Assembly: GCA_030374765.1 (NCBI GenBank)
Contig: JARGXX010000004.1
Coordinates: forward strand, 744,001-808,000
Origin: Agarophyton chilense
Lineage: Eukaryota > Rhodophyta > Florideophyceae > Gracilariales > Gracilariaceae
Direction: 5' to 3'
Length of the DNA stretch: 64,000 nt
In this document: one piece after another, positions 11,948-23,029 of the stretch
Numbering within the stretch: position 1 is the first letter of the stretch
Layout: every line of letters starts with the position of its first letter
Notes under the pieces: generated by a model
The model's database searches: none
Seen by the model: only the letters and a program-made list of their open reading frames with translations
Told to the model about the DNA's origin: nothing
Made by a program: the position numbers and the translations under genes

Positions 11948-12919
11948 TTGGCGACATGCGCTGTGAAGACGCAGCGAACTGCAGCTTTCACACAAGGCCT
12001 CGTTCATTCGAAGAATACCAATGCAGGCGAGGGGAAGAGTGAAAAGAGGGCTTCATTTGAAAATGGTCGTGCACCTCGCGTTGTGGAACCATCGACAGGA
12101 AACCGTGATGTTGTAATTAGCTCTCCAACTGTTGTTTAGAAAAACTTTGAAGACCCTGGAAGCAGCAGAGATGTTCCGCGGATCAGGAGCAAGGACAGGA
12201 ACACCGCAATCGCGCGTCTCCCATCCCCTAAGAGAAAGAATAATCTAAGTTGAGATACCGAAGAAATGGTAAATCCACAGTTTATTAAGACTGTATCAGC
12301 GAACCTCCCACTGGGGAATGCTTCAAAACAGGAGACCAACCCCGAAACACCGGCTACCATAGTCCCGGAATTTGAAACGAGAACAAAAAAGCGGAACAAT
12401 TCCGTACAGCCAGGAATAATGTCGTTTCATCGCCTATGAATTCGGATAAATCGAAGGTGGCAAAAGATGCCCTCACCGAACCGGATAGATGAAGGAAATT
12501 CAGACACCTGGCTTTGAAACACCGGGGAGTGTACAAAGTTGATGAACGCGATGACCCGACATCAGACGCTTCTACGAAGCAAGCCAATTTTGAGCACGCT
12601 CAGTCTACGGTACGCGAACCACGTGCAGCGAGACCTGATCGCAGGAGTGTTACCTTAGCTTCAGAGCCGCTCAATACAGAGGGCGAGTACGTCATCGAAC
12701 GAATCATCATCCACGATGGGCATGCTACAAAAAAATAGTTTTCTGTTTGTAGTGCGTTTGTGTGGGAACCAACCCGAAGATAAAAAATGGAATTCCATAC
12801 AACATTTACCACGATCTCACGTGTTGTCCTACTTTAGACGAGCTAAGGTGGATACCTCCGGTAATATTAATGACGCTTTCGTCAGTTTGGTGGTCTCAGA
12901 AAGGCCTGATTTAATTTAA
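11948..12919 (+). mobile_element. fossil tail of a chromodomain-bearing LTR retroelement
   Basis: This plus-strand stretch reads like the low-complexity C-terminal region and chromodomain of a Ty3/gypsy chromovirus polyprotein. Y-V-I-E-R-I-I starts the chromodomain near 12690. H-L-P-R-S-H-V-L-S-Y near 12805-12835 closely resembles the end of the chromodomain in the 11-kb element, which has H-L-P-R-S-K-V-V-S-Y. The copy is heavily decayed, with several breaks, and clearly older than the 11-kb element. Gag and the core of pol were not found beside it. Confidence 0.5.
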
Positions 12920-13919
12920 TTCTTAAGAGGGCAAAAAGTAACATGAAGTATCATGAAGATGAAGAAGGAGTGGAGAACCACTAAATTGAAGAAAAAGAAG
13001 AGAACAAAGTATCTGAAAGCAGAACTGAAGGATTTTATATCACGGTTATACTACTAGACGGTCTAGTAAAGAATAACTGATGTAGGATCTCACGAACTTA
13101 AAGCATTAGGGTGATTTCCAGTCGAAGAGCGCAAGATACTTAGCATTTGGTGTCCGTCGCCATTATTGGTAATGGGGGGAATCCCAGCTTCTTCGAGGAA
13201 CCGCATTAGATTGACGAGTTACGCATTGTGCCAAGACATCACCGGATGTTCGGGTTCGTACGCAGGAATCTGCATCACGGCTGTCGCTGTTGACTCGAGG
13301 CCATCCGCTTGTGTTTAACCGAGCATTATGGGCTTAATAGCGTCATTTTACGTTGGAACGGGGATTTCGAGGCCCGCCTCTTCAGGATCGTCACCGTAAT
13401 CGATTTCTTGGAGCTCTTCCTCGAGTGGACCGTCATTAAGAGGCACCAGCTCAAATTGATAGGCAGTTGGCTGTGTATGAGGCATTGCTCTCTGATTTTA
13501 CAGTAGGGTCTTGGCGTGATCGTCGTCGATGTGTTGTTTAGTCCATGAATTATACCGTACAAAATCGCCGCCAGGCCCCGTCATTCCAAAGGAATGATCA
13601 AGACTAGGTTTAGCTCTTCCATTCTGCTCGCTGGGCACCAGTGTCCAGTCAATCTGGTCCATGACACTCATCAGGTGCTGAAACTCTTCGTGATTTGCCT
13701 TTGACCACAATACTAGGGAAAGATCCAACTGTCTCGCAAGTTGTCGAGCCATTGGGCTCCTGACCTACATATGACAGGTGTGATACACATCCTAAAGAAC
13801 GAACATGGCCATCTTCGCCATGAATTCACTGTAGACAACTACCCAATAACCAGAGAACGAATCAATTGCAGGGTGGAGACCAACGTAGGTAATCACTGGA
13901 GGGAGCTCCACAGGAAAAC
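12920..13919. other. unassigned remnant, coding-like on the minus strand
   Basis: Between about 13752 and 13150 the minus strand holds protein-like stretches, including one of 84 codons at 13752-13498 rich in Asp, Gln and His, followed by shorter pieces between stops. It sits between retroelement debris and an LTR, so it may be retroelement sequence, but I found no family motif. Confidence 0.25.
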
Positions 13920-14835
13920 TGTAGAGCAACGCCCACTTAGCGGATACTTGAAGAGGCAACTCATAGAATGAGGATTGAACCCTCCGAGGGTTATGACTAT
14001 GATCCCCTCTAAGGTGTGCTGAGGTGGCACTGTTTTCTGGTTAGAGTTCGCCTATGAAGTGAAAATTCGGATGGCCCATGGTTGGATTGGCCCCGTGATA
14101 CACGTGGCTAAATTTTGGCACCGATTTTCGGATATTTGTTAGAACGTTGGACTTTTGGGCCCTGACAGTGGGATCTCCACGTGTATGGCCCTGAGCAGGT
14201 GTGCACTACTGTAGAGTTTAGTTGGTGGGCCCTACTTAGGGAGATGAGATCTGACAGTCCGAAGCTCAGAGTAAATGGTAACCAAGGTTGGTCTTCGATA
14301 CCTTTAGAGGTTCTTCGTCGCCATCGTTTCGGCCTTACAACCCGGAACGGGCTCTGGTTAGCAACGCCTGCGTAGGGACACGACTCCACTTGGAGAGTGC
14401 CCACGTTTGGGTTCCGTGCAACCACCCCCTTGGGACCGCTCAGACGACCTGCGTGCACGATACCCCGTGGGGGTTCTGCTTACTTGTTGCGTGCTTTTTG
14501 TGTTTCCTTTCGAGGACAGGTTTTCGCCCCTGTATTGGGTTTCTTTTGTTGTTTCGCCCCTTTTCTGGTTCTCGGGTCCGGTGCCTGTTAGTGCCCGACC
14601 CTCGCCCCGTTTTTCCTCTTCGCCGGATTTTCCCCCATTCTTTGGGATACCCATACCCATTCCCGATCCAACGGTTTCTACCCCTCACCTCCGTCAATAC
14701 TGCCGGAATCCCCCGTGGGAGTTACACCCCACACTACGGGTGGAACGGAGGGCTCTGTCTCTGAGTCTGCCTCCCCCAGGGAGCAAGGCTTCGAACACCT
14801 TGAGAGCACTTCCCGTCGCCGGGTTTTGCTCCACA
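13920..14835 (+). mobile_element. LTR copy A (916 bp), same family as 36972-37885
   Basis: The sequence starts TGTAGAG and ends CTCCACA, and it is nearly identical over its whole length to the inverted copy at 36972-37885. Long ORFs inside it, such as 14407-14880, are not genes: the same frames are open in the other copy because the two DNA sequences are so alike. The flanking five bases do not match, so this copy either lost its target duplication or is the remaining end of a larger fossil. Orientation is given relative to the TGTAGAG end only. Confidence 0.75.
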
Positions 14836-16997
14836 AACATAGGCGATACAGTGCTTGCTGCGCAAATATGGGTCTTTTGACGCTATGCGTCAGGCGATTT
14901 TGGACCTAAAGGACGTAACCCGTAAGTCTCATGGGGGCAAACCTGAGTACAGCTCAAAGCTTCACAAAACTTCAGTCCGCTGCGTGAACGTTCACTTGAC
15001 TGAAGAAAAGATCACCTGGTACATTGAAGAGTTGGTCCTGAGCATCGATTATGTGGTAGCTCGATATCGAGACAAGAATAAAAGGTTCCCTTTTCGGTGT
15101 TAGTGCAAGGTGTTTAAGCTGAGGAGGGTAAGAAAAGAGAGCATGGGCACCCCCGCCACTCAATAGTTTCTGTTACCCCTAGGGGTAAGGATAAGAGCTC
15201 CGCAAAAGTCAATCTGCACAAAAAACTGCAAAAGCTAGAATCTCCAGTGAACTCCCGAGATTCGTGATTGGCCCCAGAAAGAAGTCATTTGCATGCGGAA
15301 ACGGTACTTTCAGTGTAATATCCGTACTCATTTGTATCCACATTGGATCAATCACACTCTAATTTTCAAGACGAAGAAGCCCTTTTTGGAAAATTTAAAA
15401 AGCTTTTTCACCAAGTAAAACCCGTAATTGACGACATCATTTCTCTCGAGAAAACATATGGCGATTATCTCAACGAAAAAGCTTTGAAACTACACTGCAT
15501 TTCATTTTCAAACACCTTGGCAGTTTTTTCGACGAAAATATGATCAACACTGTAAAAAGCGTCATTTGCGACGCCTATAAGCTTCATGCTTTCATATTTT
15601 ATGCCATAATGAATCATTTTTACGTAATTTCAAGCGGTGTTTGGGCAAAAAATATATTGAACAAATAGTTTATCGTCTATCGAGGCACTGAAACTCTCAA
15701 TTATGGGTTCGAAAAGTTTTTAAGAAAGGTTCAGGCCACTGAGAATGAGATTATCACCGTCGAAGCTGTTTCACCCGACAGATACACTTGTATCCATTTA
15801 CATAATTTCTTTCAGAGCTTTTGTTTTCCTTTCGGTGTTGATTTAAAACTTGTTTTTTTCGTCCATGATGTGATCGTTTTCTTCCAATAAACCATGCAGA
15901 GTGTCAATTCTTGTATAAAATACGTTCTCTTGTTCGGATCTGGCGACGAGGCTGTTAAGCTTTGCAGAACATCGATTGGGCACGGCAATTGAAAAGCATT
16001 TGAAAGCGTTTTTGACGACAATATTCTGCCGTACGACGTCCAAGCGGATGAAACGGATATTGAAGAGGGCGGTTGAGAGCATTCAAAGCGGATTCGGAGT
16101 AGAAGGCGTCACGAAGACTTGCATCATGATATAAAGCTCCGCGGCAGCCACAGCAGCAGCCGCAGCGTCGTGGTCGAAGGGTTTTAGGCCGGCGTTCGTG
16201 CGGATTTCATCGGCATCGGCATGCACACCGGAGCGGGTAGTGTGCGTCACGAAAATGGCAGCGGTGGTCATGCACACAAACACAAGCAGCAGGTGTTAAG
16301 GTTGAAAAGCGCGACAAGTTTTGAACTTGACGATAATGACTGACAATGGGGATGACTTGGACTGGAACCATTGGGCAGAGGGGCAAAGATGTTTGGGCCT
16401 CCTGTTTTGATTAGCCGAAATTCTAAAATACGATATAGCCATTGGCAGAGGGAGAATCGGCCTCCTGGCGCAATGGTGGTGGGGACCAATGTCTGAGCCT
16501 AGGCCTCTGGTTGGTCACTTTTCCGACGCCGGCGAAGTCGTGTCGATCGGGCACTTGCCGGCGGAATGGGGATAGACACTAGCTAGACCTACAGCGAGTT
16601 GCAAAGTTCATCAGGCCTTCCCCCGACAGTTATCTAACAGTGTTCAACTTGAGACGGTACCTTCGTAGATGCGCGATGCCCAGCCGAGCACTGCGAGGAC
16701 TGAGTGGCATTGAACAACGGGCGGCGCTGCTTGACCTTGTGGGGTGGAAGGTTGTGCGTCTGTCAAAGGAGGATGGAGTGGAGTACAAGGTGACGCAAAT
16801 GGATTAGATTGCAAAGATAGACGGGTAGTGGGAAAGAATGGTTGAAAATGGATTCGTTTTGATATTGGTTTCTACTAGCGAGCGCTGAGAAATGACTAAA
16901 GCTTCGAATGTGCTTCCTGAAAACATAGTTGAGAGACATAAGCGACAACATGGGATTGAGATTGTGTAGAGTGTGAAGCTAGGGAGGGCTGGGATAG
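14836..16997. other. no identified gene; small ORFs
   Basis: Just after the LTR, 14855-15103 (plus) gives 82 coding-like residues (K-Y-G-S-F-D-A-M-R-Q-A-I-L), possibly internal sequence of a retroelement. A 66-codon ORF at 15343-15543 (plus) and decayed minus-strand pieces at 15812-16082 are polar and helix-prone, but I could not assign them. Nothing was found in 16100-16990. Confidence 0.3.
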
Positions 16998-17765
16998 TCA
17001 TGAACGTCGAAGACGTGCGAAGACACGAAGAGATTTCGAAGGCCTATTTCGACCGTGCATGAAGTCTTCATACGCAAGCGTACTCACAAATTGAATGTCT
17101 TCCTGTGTTTGACGAGCGGAATCCGGGACAATAGCGGTTGATTGAAGAGTGTTTTGGTGTTGATGTGAGCGGTGGAGTGGGCGTTGTAGAGTACGGCGCT
17201 GTTGAACGGGCGATTTGGGTGGTGATGGTCGTTGATGTCGGGCGAACAAGGAGCGAAAAGCAAAGGCGCCACAAGTGAACGGTTGTGAATGATGCAAACG
17301 GGAGGAGGTTGTGGAAGAACGGTTCCTGGATCGATTCCAATCGTCTAACACGCTATCTTGCTCGAATGAGGTGCGCTTAAGCTTGTGGGCAATGGCGTAG
17401 GGAAGGGTGCGATCGTCTTGACGGCGGGCGAGAGAGATGCGGCGACGAATGGCGCCCGTAACGGAGGGGCGTCTTGGCTGCGACAGGAGCGATGGGTGCT
17501 GTTGTGAGAGCGGAGGTTCGGGGGCGGCGGTGCTCTCGGAAGCGGCGATTGAGGGGTAGTCGTCGTCAAAGTAGTAGGTCCTTGGCAGGGGGGTGGAGGC
17601 ATCGGATATGAAGGAGGATTGGGGAACGTGTCGTGTGATGAAAACGGGTGCTTGCGGGATGCGGCGCTTCAAGGGAATCAAACTAGTGACGGAGGCGGTG
17701 GAGCACACGGAAGTGGTAGCAGTGCCTTCGGGGGTGACGACGGGGGGAACGAGAGCGGACTGCAT
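16998..17765 (-). CDS. hypothetical Ser/Arg/Pro-rich protein
   Basis: The minus strand is open from upstream to a stop at 16998. I chose the ATG at 17765-17763 because it sits in an excellent GCCGCC-ATG context and leaves a 255-residue protein. The upstream part of the frame is a low-complexity Pro/Arg stretch. The protein is basic and mostly disordered: Ser/Pro-rich at the start, then Y-Y-F-D-D-D-Y-P, then an Arg-rich middle (R-R-R-I-S-L-A-R-R), with a more ordered-looking C-terminus, S-T-L-A-Y-E-D-F-M-H-G-R. No domain was recognised. It could be a lineage-specific regulatory protein. A non-coding GC-rich stretch remains possible. Confidence 0.45.
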   Translation of the reverse strand: MQSALVPPVVTPEGTATTSVCSTASVTSLIPLKRRIPQAPVFITRHVPQSSFISDASTPLPRTYYFDDDYPSIAASESTAAPEPPLSQQHPSLLSQPRRPSVTGAIRRRISLARRQDDRTLPYAIAHKLKRTSFEQDSVLDDWNRSRNRSSTTSSRLHHSQPFTCGAFAFRSLFARHQRPSPPKSPVQQRRTLQRPLHRSHQHQNTLQSTAIVPDSARQTQEDIQFVSTLAYEDFMHGRNRPSKSLRVFARLRRS

Positions 17766-19273
17766 GGCGGCGGGCGGGGAAGAGTGGGGAAGGGGTGGTT
17801 GAGGTGTGAAGTTGGGATTGCGGCGTGGTGGGAGAGAGACTGCCTGACTGTGGTGGTAAGGCGTGAAACAGAGGCGATCAAAACAAGAGCCGACAAGAAG
17901 CGTAGAGCTTTCGGAAGCGAAGGGCTGCCAGAGGAGGAGATTATGGGGCGACGCACGCTGGTTTGTGGGTCGTCTCGAGTGGCGGGCGTGATGGCAGCGC
18001 CGCGGGCGTAGCGCAGGCGTCAATGGCGGCGGGATGCAGCACGCGACGCGCCATGACGGCGTACGGCGGAGGCGAAAGGCAATGGTGGGCAAGCAAGCGA
18101 GCGGAGCGCCAGAACAAATGATTGCCATTGGCAGCGCCGCTTCAAGCCACTTGGCGGCGCCAAGTTTTCGTGTTGACGGCGCGTCTCGAGACGCATCTCT
18201 CTCTCTTTTGCACTTCCACGTTCACACACGCGTCCACTGCTACCACACACACACGTTTTCACCTTGGCCACCGTGTTCCACGTGTACATCACACCACTGT
18301 TGCACAGCGTTCACGCGTGTCACAACAGCACAGAATGTACACGTTGCAGCTCGCCGGTGCCAAGCGCAGCACTGTAGACATGACATCATTATCTCGTCAC
18401 GTGACAATTGGGTGTGCACGCGTGACCGCTCTGTCGCAAGGAGCACTGCGCATGACGAAATAAGTTAGGCGACCTCATCTTCGAGCGAGTGCCTCTCAAC
18501 ATTCCTTTCCTCGCCAGCCCCCCTTCCTACTACTGTTCCAACGTACCGTTCAGCCACGCCAGTGAGAACATTCAGTTGCGATCGACCAGTTGGACCTCGG
18601 CAGTGGCAACCCTCACCCCTCACCCTTGTAGCTCTTACTAATGGATCTAGTCTGTAGCTTGCTCGCTCACTTCTCCGGGCTCATGCGCTGCAAGCCGGGC
18701 CATGACGTACCGAACCTTCTTGTTAACGGAAGCTTGAGTTTGAACCGCCTGACATTCAATAATATCTGCTGAGCCTGCGTGCCGCACACCTATCCTGATC
18801 TAATTGGCTCGTTACCGCACTCCTAGATACTGCCACCCATCGCCACGCCTCTCGTTTCATCCTACATTCGAGCGCAAGTGCCCCGTCCATCATTCCTGCG
18901 CCCTGCCACCAGTGCCTTGCGCTATTCCAACACCTCGTTTCGTTTATCGGTACTGTGGCGGCACTACACACAAATTGCCCGCCCAGCACAATCATCTTTT
19001 GCAATACGTAATACCCAAACCCTCAGGGAGTGCTCACAGTCATATGTAAACTCCCCGTGATGGCGCAATGCACCGCGGTCACGCCAGCCGTGTTCAACGC
19101 ACCACTGTGACATCCCGCGCTCAACTCTCTCTGTCAACAACGCGTCCCTAGCTTCTTCGGAGCATAGCCTTGCAAAAGCACCTGTGCTGATTTGCTGTTG
19201 CAATCCCCACAGCCCGACGCGTGCTATCATTCAACATCACTCACAAAGCCCAGCTCTCTGCAGCTGCCAGCCA
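17766..19273. other. intergenic region between divergent genes
   Basis: This GC- and CA-rich 1.5 kb separates the minus-strand hypothetical gene from NRT2. It contains CA/AC runs (18185-18260 and 19318-19330) and ORFs on both strands that look like by-products of base composition. It presumably carries the control regions of both genes; only the TATA box downstream is recognisable. Confidence 0.4.
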
Positions 19274-19281
19274 TATATAAA
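19274..19281 (+). promoter_or_regulatory. TATA box candidate for the nitrate transporter
   Basis: TATATAAA lies 204 bp upstream of the NRT2 start codon, in otherwise GC-rich sequence, followed by pyrimidine/CA-rich sequence typical of a 5' leader. This is position and consensus only; the transcription start is unknown. Confidence 0.45.
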
Positions 19282-19484
19282 CCACTTCCTGACCTTGTTC
19301 AACTCCCTTTCCTCGACTCACACACACATCCCAGCCCCGCCTCCTTCGCCCTCTTCACCCTGACGCAGTAGCAGTCAGAGGTATTGTGCCGATTGCAGCT
19401 GGCATACTAAGCCGCCGCACATTCATCTTCTTGCGCATTTGCTGACTTTACGCTTGAAACCTACTCGCTAGGCGCCCTTTTAAA

Positions 19485-20972
19485 ATGGCTTCTCCCGATA
19501 CTGCTACTCCGCCTGCCGAGGTGCCCCCGGTCGACGAGCCCAAGTACCAATTCGCCTTGCCTGTCGATGAATATGGCAAAGCAAAGGTCATTCGTCTGTA
19601 CAGTTTCAGACGCCCGCACATGCGCTCATTCCACTTTGCCTGGTTCTCGTTCTTCCTTGCTTTCTTCGGATGGTTTGCTCTAGCTCCGCTTCAGGAAGAA
19701 ATTCGTAAAGAAGGCTACATCGATGGCTTAGTTAATGGTACGCCCTTTAAGACTCAGAACATTGTGTCCGTGTTGGGAACGATTGTTATGCGTCTTGCTA
19801 TCGGTCCCTTCTGTGATCGATTTGGCCCACGTCTCGCCCAGTCACTATTGCTCTCAGTTTTCTCTCTCCCGGTGTTCCTGGTAGCCACTGCTACCAAGTA
19901 CTGGCAGTGGACAACTGCTCGTTTCTTCATTGGATTTATCGGTGCTTCCTTCGTCGTCACTCAATTTTGGACTTCGATTATGTTCTCTGGAAGGATCGTG
20001 GGTACGGCCAACGCTACCTCTGGTGGGTGGGGTAACCTTGGTGGTGGCGTAACCAATGCCCTTATGCCGCTTATTAAGAAGGGTATGACCAAGGCCGCCG
20101 GAGGTGACAAAAATCGCGGCTGGCGTCTGGCCATGATTTTCCCAGGTGTCGCCTTAGTTCTCACCTCAGTTGCTATGTTCTTCCTATCTGATGATCTTCC
20201 ACAAGGAAATTACAAAGATTTGCTCAAGGCCGGTAAGAAGGAGAAGACCAACCCGTTCATCGCCATGAGGAAGGCTGCGTGCAACTGGAGGGTTTGGATC
20301 TTGTTTCTGTTATATGCCGGGTGTTTCGGTGTCGAGCTTGTCATGAACGGAAACCTCGCCAAATATTTCGAAACAAAAACTGAATCCTTTCGACTTGACC
20401 AATCAACTGCTGGGTTGATAGCCGGATTGTTCGGTCTGATGAATATCTTTGCGCGTTCTGTGGGCGGTATCCTTTCTGATGTGCTCGCCTCTAAATTCGG
20501 AATGCGGGGACGTCTGTGGGCCTTCTTCATAGTGCAATTGCTTGAGGGCATAATGTTCTCTGTGTTTTCCCGTATCCGCGTCTTGGGAGGTGCCATCCCT
20601 GCCCTGATTGGCTTCTCCATGTTTGTGCAGATGGCTGAGGGTTGCACATTCGCCGTCGTCCCGTTCGTTGACCCACCGATCACTGGTGCCGTGGCCGGTA
20701 TTGTCGGTGCAGGCGGTAACACTGGAGCTGTGATTGGTAACGCCCTTTTGGATCAAGGTGCACAGTACGGTATCTCTAATAGTTTTCGCACCCTTGGATA
20801 CATTGTAATTGGCTCTGCCTTTCTCATTCCGTTGCTCTGGTGGCCGCAGTACGGTTCCATGTTCACCAAGCCGACTATATCTCCGAAGATAGTAAGCGAT
20901 GAGCCAAATGAGGAGGAAATTGCTGAGGAGGTGGAAGTGGACGACGGGTCGGCCAAAGCCACCAAATCCTAA
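19485..20972 (+). CDS. NRT2: NRT2/NNP-family nitrate (nitrite) transporter
   Basis: This intact single-exon ORF of 495 residues belongs to the nitrate-nitrite porter branch of the major facilitator superfamily, which imports nitrate with protons at the plasma membrane. A polar N-terminus (1-45) precedes about twelve membrane spans. G-P-F-C-D-R-F-G-P-R (107-116) is the MFS loop 2-3 motif. The Arg in V-M-R-L-A-I-G (103) and the one in N-I-F-A-R-S-V-G-G match the two substrate-binding arginines known from fungal and plant homologues. G-G-W-G-N-L-G-G-G-V-T (about 180-190) and G-G-N-T-G-A-V-I-G-N are the two nitrate signatures. The tail is acidic (E-E-E-I-A-E-E-V-E-V-D-D). Length is typical. No partner gene such as NAR2 or nitrate reductase lies in the window. 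Nitrate control is expected for the family but cannot be seen in the sequence. Confidence 0.95.
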   Translation: MASPDTATPPAEVPPVDEPKYQFALPVDEYGKAKVIRLYSFRRPHMRSFHFAWFSFFLAFFGWFALAPLQEEIRKEGYIDGLVNGTPFKTQNIVSVLGTIVMRLAIGPFCDRFGPRLAQSLLLSVFSLPVFLVATATKYWQWTTARFFIGFIGASFVVTQFWTSIMFSGRIVGTANATSGGWGNLGGGVTNALMPLIKKGMTKAAGGDKNRGWRLAMIFPGVALVLTSVAMFFLSDDLPQGNYKDLLKAGKKEKTNPFIAMRKAACNWRVWILFLLYAGCFGVELVMNGNLAKYFETKTESFRLDQSTAGLIAGLFGLMNIFARSVGGILSDVLASKFGMRGRLWAFFIVQLLEGIMFSVFSRIRVLGGAIPALIGFSMFVQMAEGCTFAVVPFVDPPITGAVAGIVGAGGNTGAVIGNALLDQGAQYGISNSFRTLGYIVIGSAFLIPLLWWPQYGSMFTKPTISPKIVSDEPNEEEIAEEVEVDDGSAKATKS

Positions 20973-23029
20973 GGTATCAAATGTGTACCGTGGTACTCTG
21001 TAACTCTGCGATGCTAACTAGTACAGGTGCTTTCTTCGAAGGCTACGCGCAGTGACCGCTGTAAGGCAGATTGTGGATTCTTTTTCGACGGGTGTCCAGT
21101 TGCAACAAATATTGAGCAGTGATGCCCAATAATCGGAACAGGCAAGCAAGTCGGAGAAAATGTAGGTGCAATGGGTGTTTTGGCGATGTGTGTTTGTATA
21201 AACCTAAAATAAGCATCTGTTTTCCATTTTTACCTTCCATCAAAGGGCCACCTGTGAGCGCAGCGAGCGGCCGCGCGTAGCCCCCGAGCTGCGATGCGCT
21301 AAACCCAACCGCATTCTCTGGATATGCTTCTTCACAGCAACAACCCCTCTTGAATAGAACAATCTCTCCACGCCTCTTCCATCTTCATTTGCCTTTTTCG
21401 CCGCTGCGCTCCATTTCTGACAGATGGCTTTGCGGTTGCGCGAGATTTGACATCTACGCAAAAGACGTGACGCTTTGTCTCTGGTCGGTCGCCAATGGAG
21501 TTAGTATGGTGCTCCGCCTTGGAGAGCGCGAGGCGATGCATCTCAATTCGGCTCACTCCCGACACTACTTTAACTGCTCTCTTCTCTTTGCCAACAACCT
21601 GCTGCTCATTCTCTGCGGCAATTTGTGTCGACGCATTGCATTTGCTCACAATTCTAGAGCTCTTCTTTGCCAAATGGCTGTTCTTTGCGACAGGTTGCTT
21701 CCATTCGCCTTAAATTCAAATAGCTCGTTCGCTAGTATTGTTCTATCTATCAAACCTTCTGCGAGCCGCCGCTACCACCCACCCTCCCCGCTTTCTCTTC
21801 TCTTTCGTACTCAAGAGTCCATTCACAGCAGTGGGATAAATGCCAGCGCGACCCCGCATTTCGCAATACCCGTTACCACCAATTCCGTCCACCAAAGCGT
21901 TGTTCCACCTGGCCCGTCGGCGTCTTCGCCTGCTTCGGTCCGCAACCCGGAATTCCATCGTAACCACGAGGACTGCCATACCGCCAAAGGTCAGCGCCCC
22001 GTTGGTTAACTGCGTCACCGCCAGTTACGGTGCAAGCAAATGCCAGAAAGAGTTTTCCGATATAGAAAGCCCTCTAGTGTTTATACGACCGATGGCCTCA
22101 TGTGAGATCAATTGGCGTCATATGAGGCCATTTTTTATTTCTTTGTATTTAAGAAATAAGTGCAATCTACAAGCTCTGCATAACTGGAACATATTCTTGA
22201 CCAATCTTCCATTGATGGCGTCAACCTTTAAAGTATGCATTACTAGATGATTGAAAGAGATACTTCTTTTCGACATGTTTTGTTGGATCGTTTGAGGCCA
22301 AGTTTTGTTGTTTTATGCGACTACTTAAGTTTGCTACACCAAAATTATATCGTTTTAATGGTTTTTATTTTTGTTTTCTTCCTCTCCGCTCTAAATGGAA
22401 AAGTTCATATCTTGAATGCATTTTAGTAACTTTTTAAAAGAAGATTAGGTCTCATATTAAGGCAATTCTATTTTCCAAAAAATTAGTAATAAACGTTTGC
22501 TTCTATACTATACCGGCGTATTCTATTTTCTAATTATAAAACCAACTCTCTAATCATGTTCCACCTGATTTAAACTATATTATATAGACAGTTGTATTCA
22601 GGAACCCCAGCTTAGTGGTTTGAAGACCACTTGGAGACTGACAAACAAAGGGTACAGACCTCGCTGAGTTCAATGTAACTCTAAAACTCAGACGGAAGCT
22701 CGATTAATTCTAAAACTTATTATGATCTAAGAATGCATTTTTTTCCTTTTGAACAGCAGACTAAATAAAGTTCAATATGCTAAAAAGATAATTTTGTCAA
22801 AGAACATAATATATCTAGCAATTCGAATAAAGCGGATTAAAATATTAAGGTTTAAGATAATTTGAATTTTTGTTTTATAATTTAAAAAAAGGCCTGTGAA
22901 AAGGCCTGTAAACTCATTTTGACACATAAAAATCAATTTTTGTTGACTAAAAAATGTTCAAAACGTTGTGAATGTCAGTCAAATGATCTATAAAACACTC
23001 ACTCCTGGTTACACCGTTACATATATAAA
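20973..23029. other. no recognisable gene; AT-rich toward the right
   Basis: The first part (21000-22060) has short ORFs on both strands without family motifs. From about 22250 to 23050 base composition shifts to strongly AT-rich and no ORF of note remains. A palindromic repeat at 22067-22129 is listed separately. This may be a gene-poor spacer or old transposon DNA. Confidence 0.4.
22067..22129 (+). repeat. palindromic repeat, copy 1 (partner at 39607-39653)
   Basis: GGCCTCATGTG at 22094 pairs with CATATGAGGCC ending at 22129 (one mismatch). The roughly 30 bases to the left match the reverse complement of sequence next to the palindrome at 39607 with about four differences. This may be a transposon end or a small mobile hairpin. 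Confidence 0.5.

Noticed and set aside
14288-14880. Long Pro/Phe-rich ORFs on both strands
   Set aside because: They lie inside an LTR copy and recur unchanged in the inverted copy at 36.9-37.6 kb, so they reflect DNA identity and not selection for a protein.
17593-18468. Several ORFs on the plus strand opposite the hypothetical gene
   Set aside because: They have Gly/Arg/Thr/His-rich composition explained by GC-rich DNA and no motif; they are antisense shadows.
22610-22685. tRNA-like or SINE-like sequence (GCTTAGTGGTTTGAAG resembles an A box)
   Set aside because: No acceptable B box or cloverleaf could be drawn, and there is no second copy in the window.
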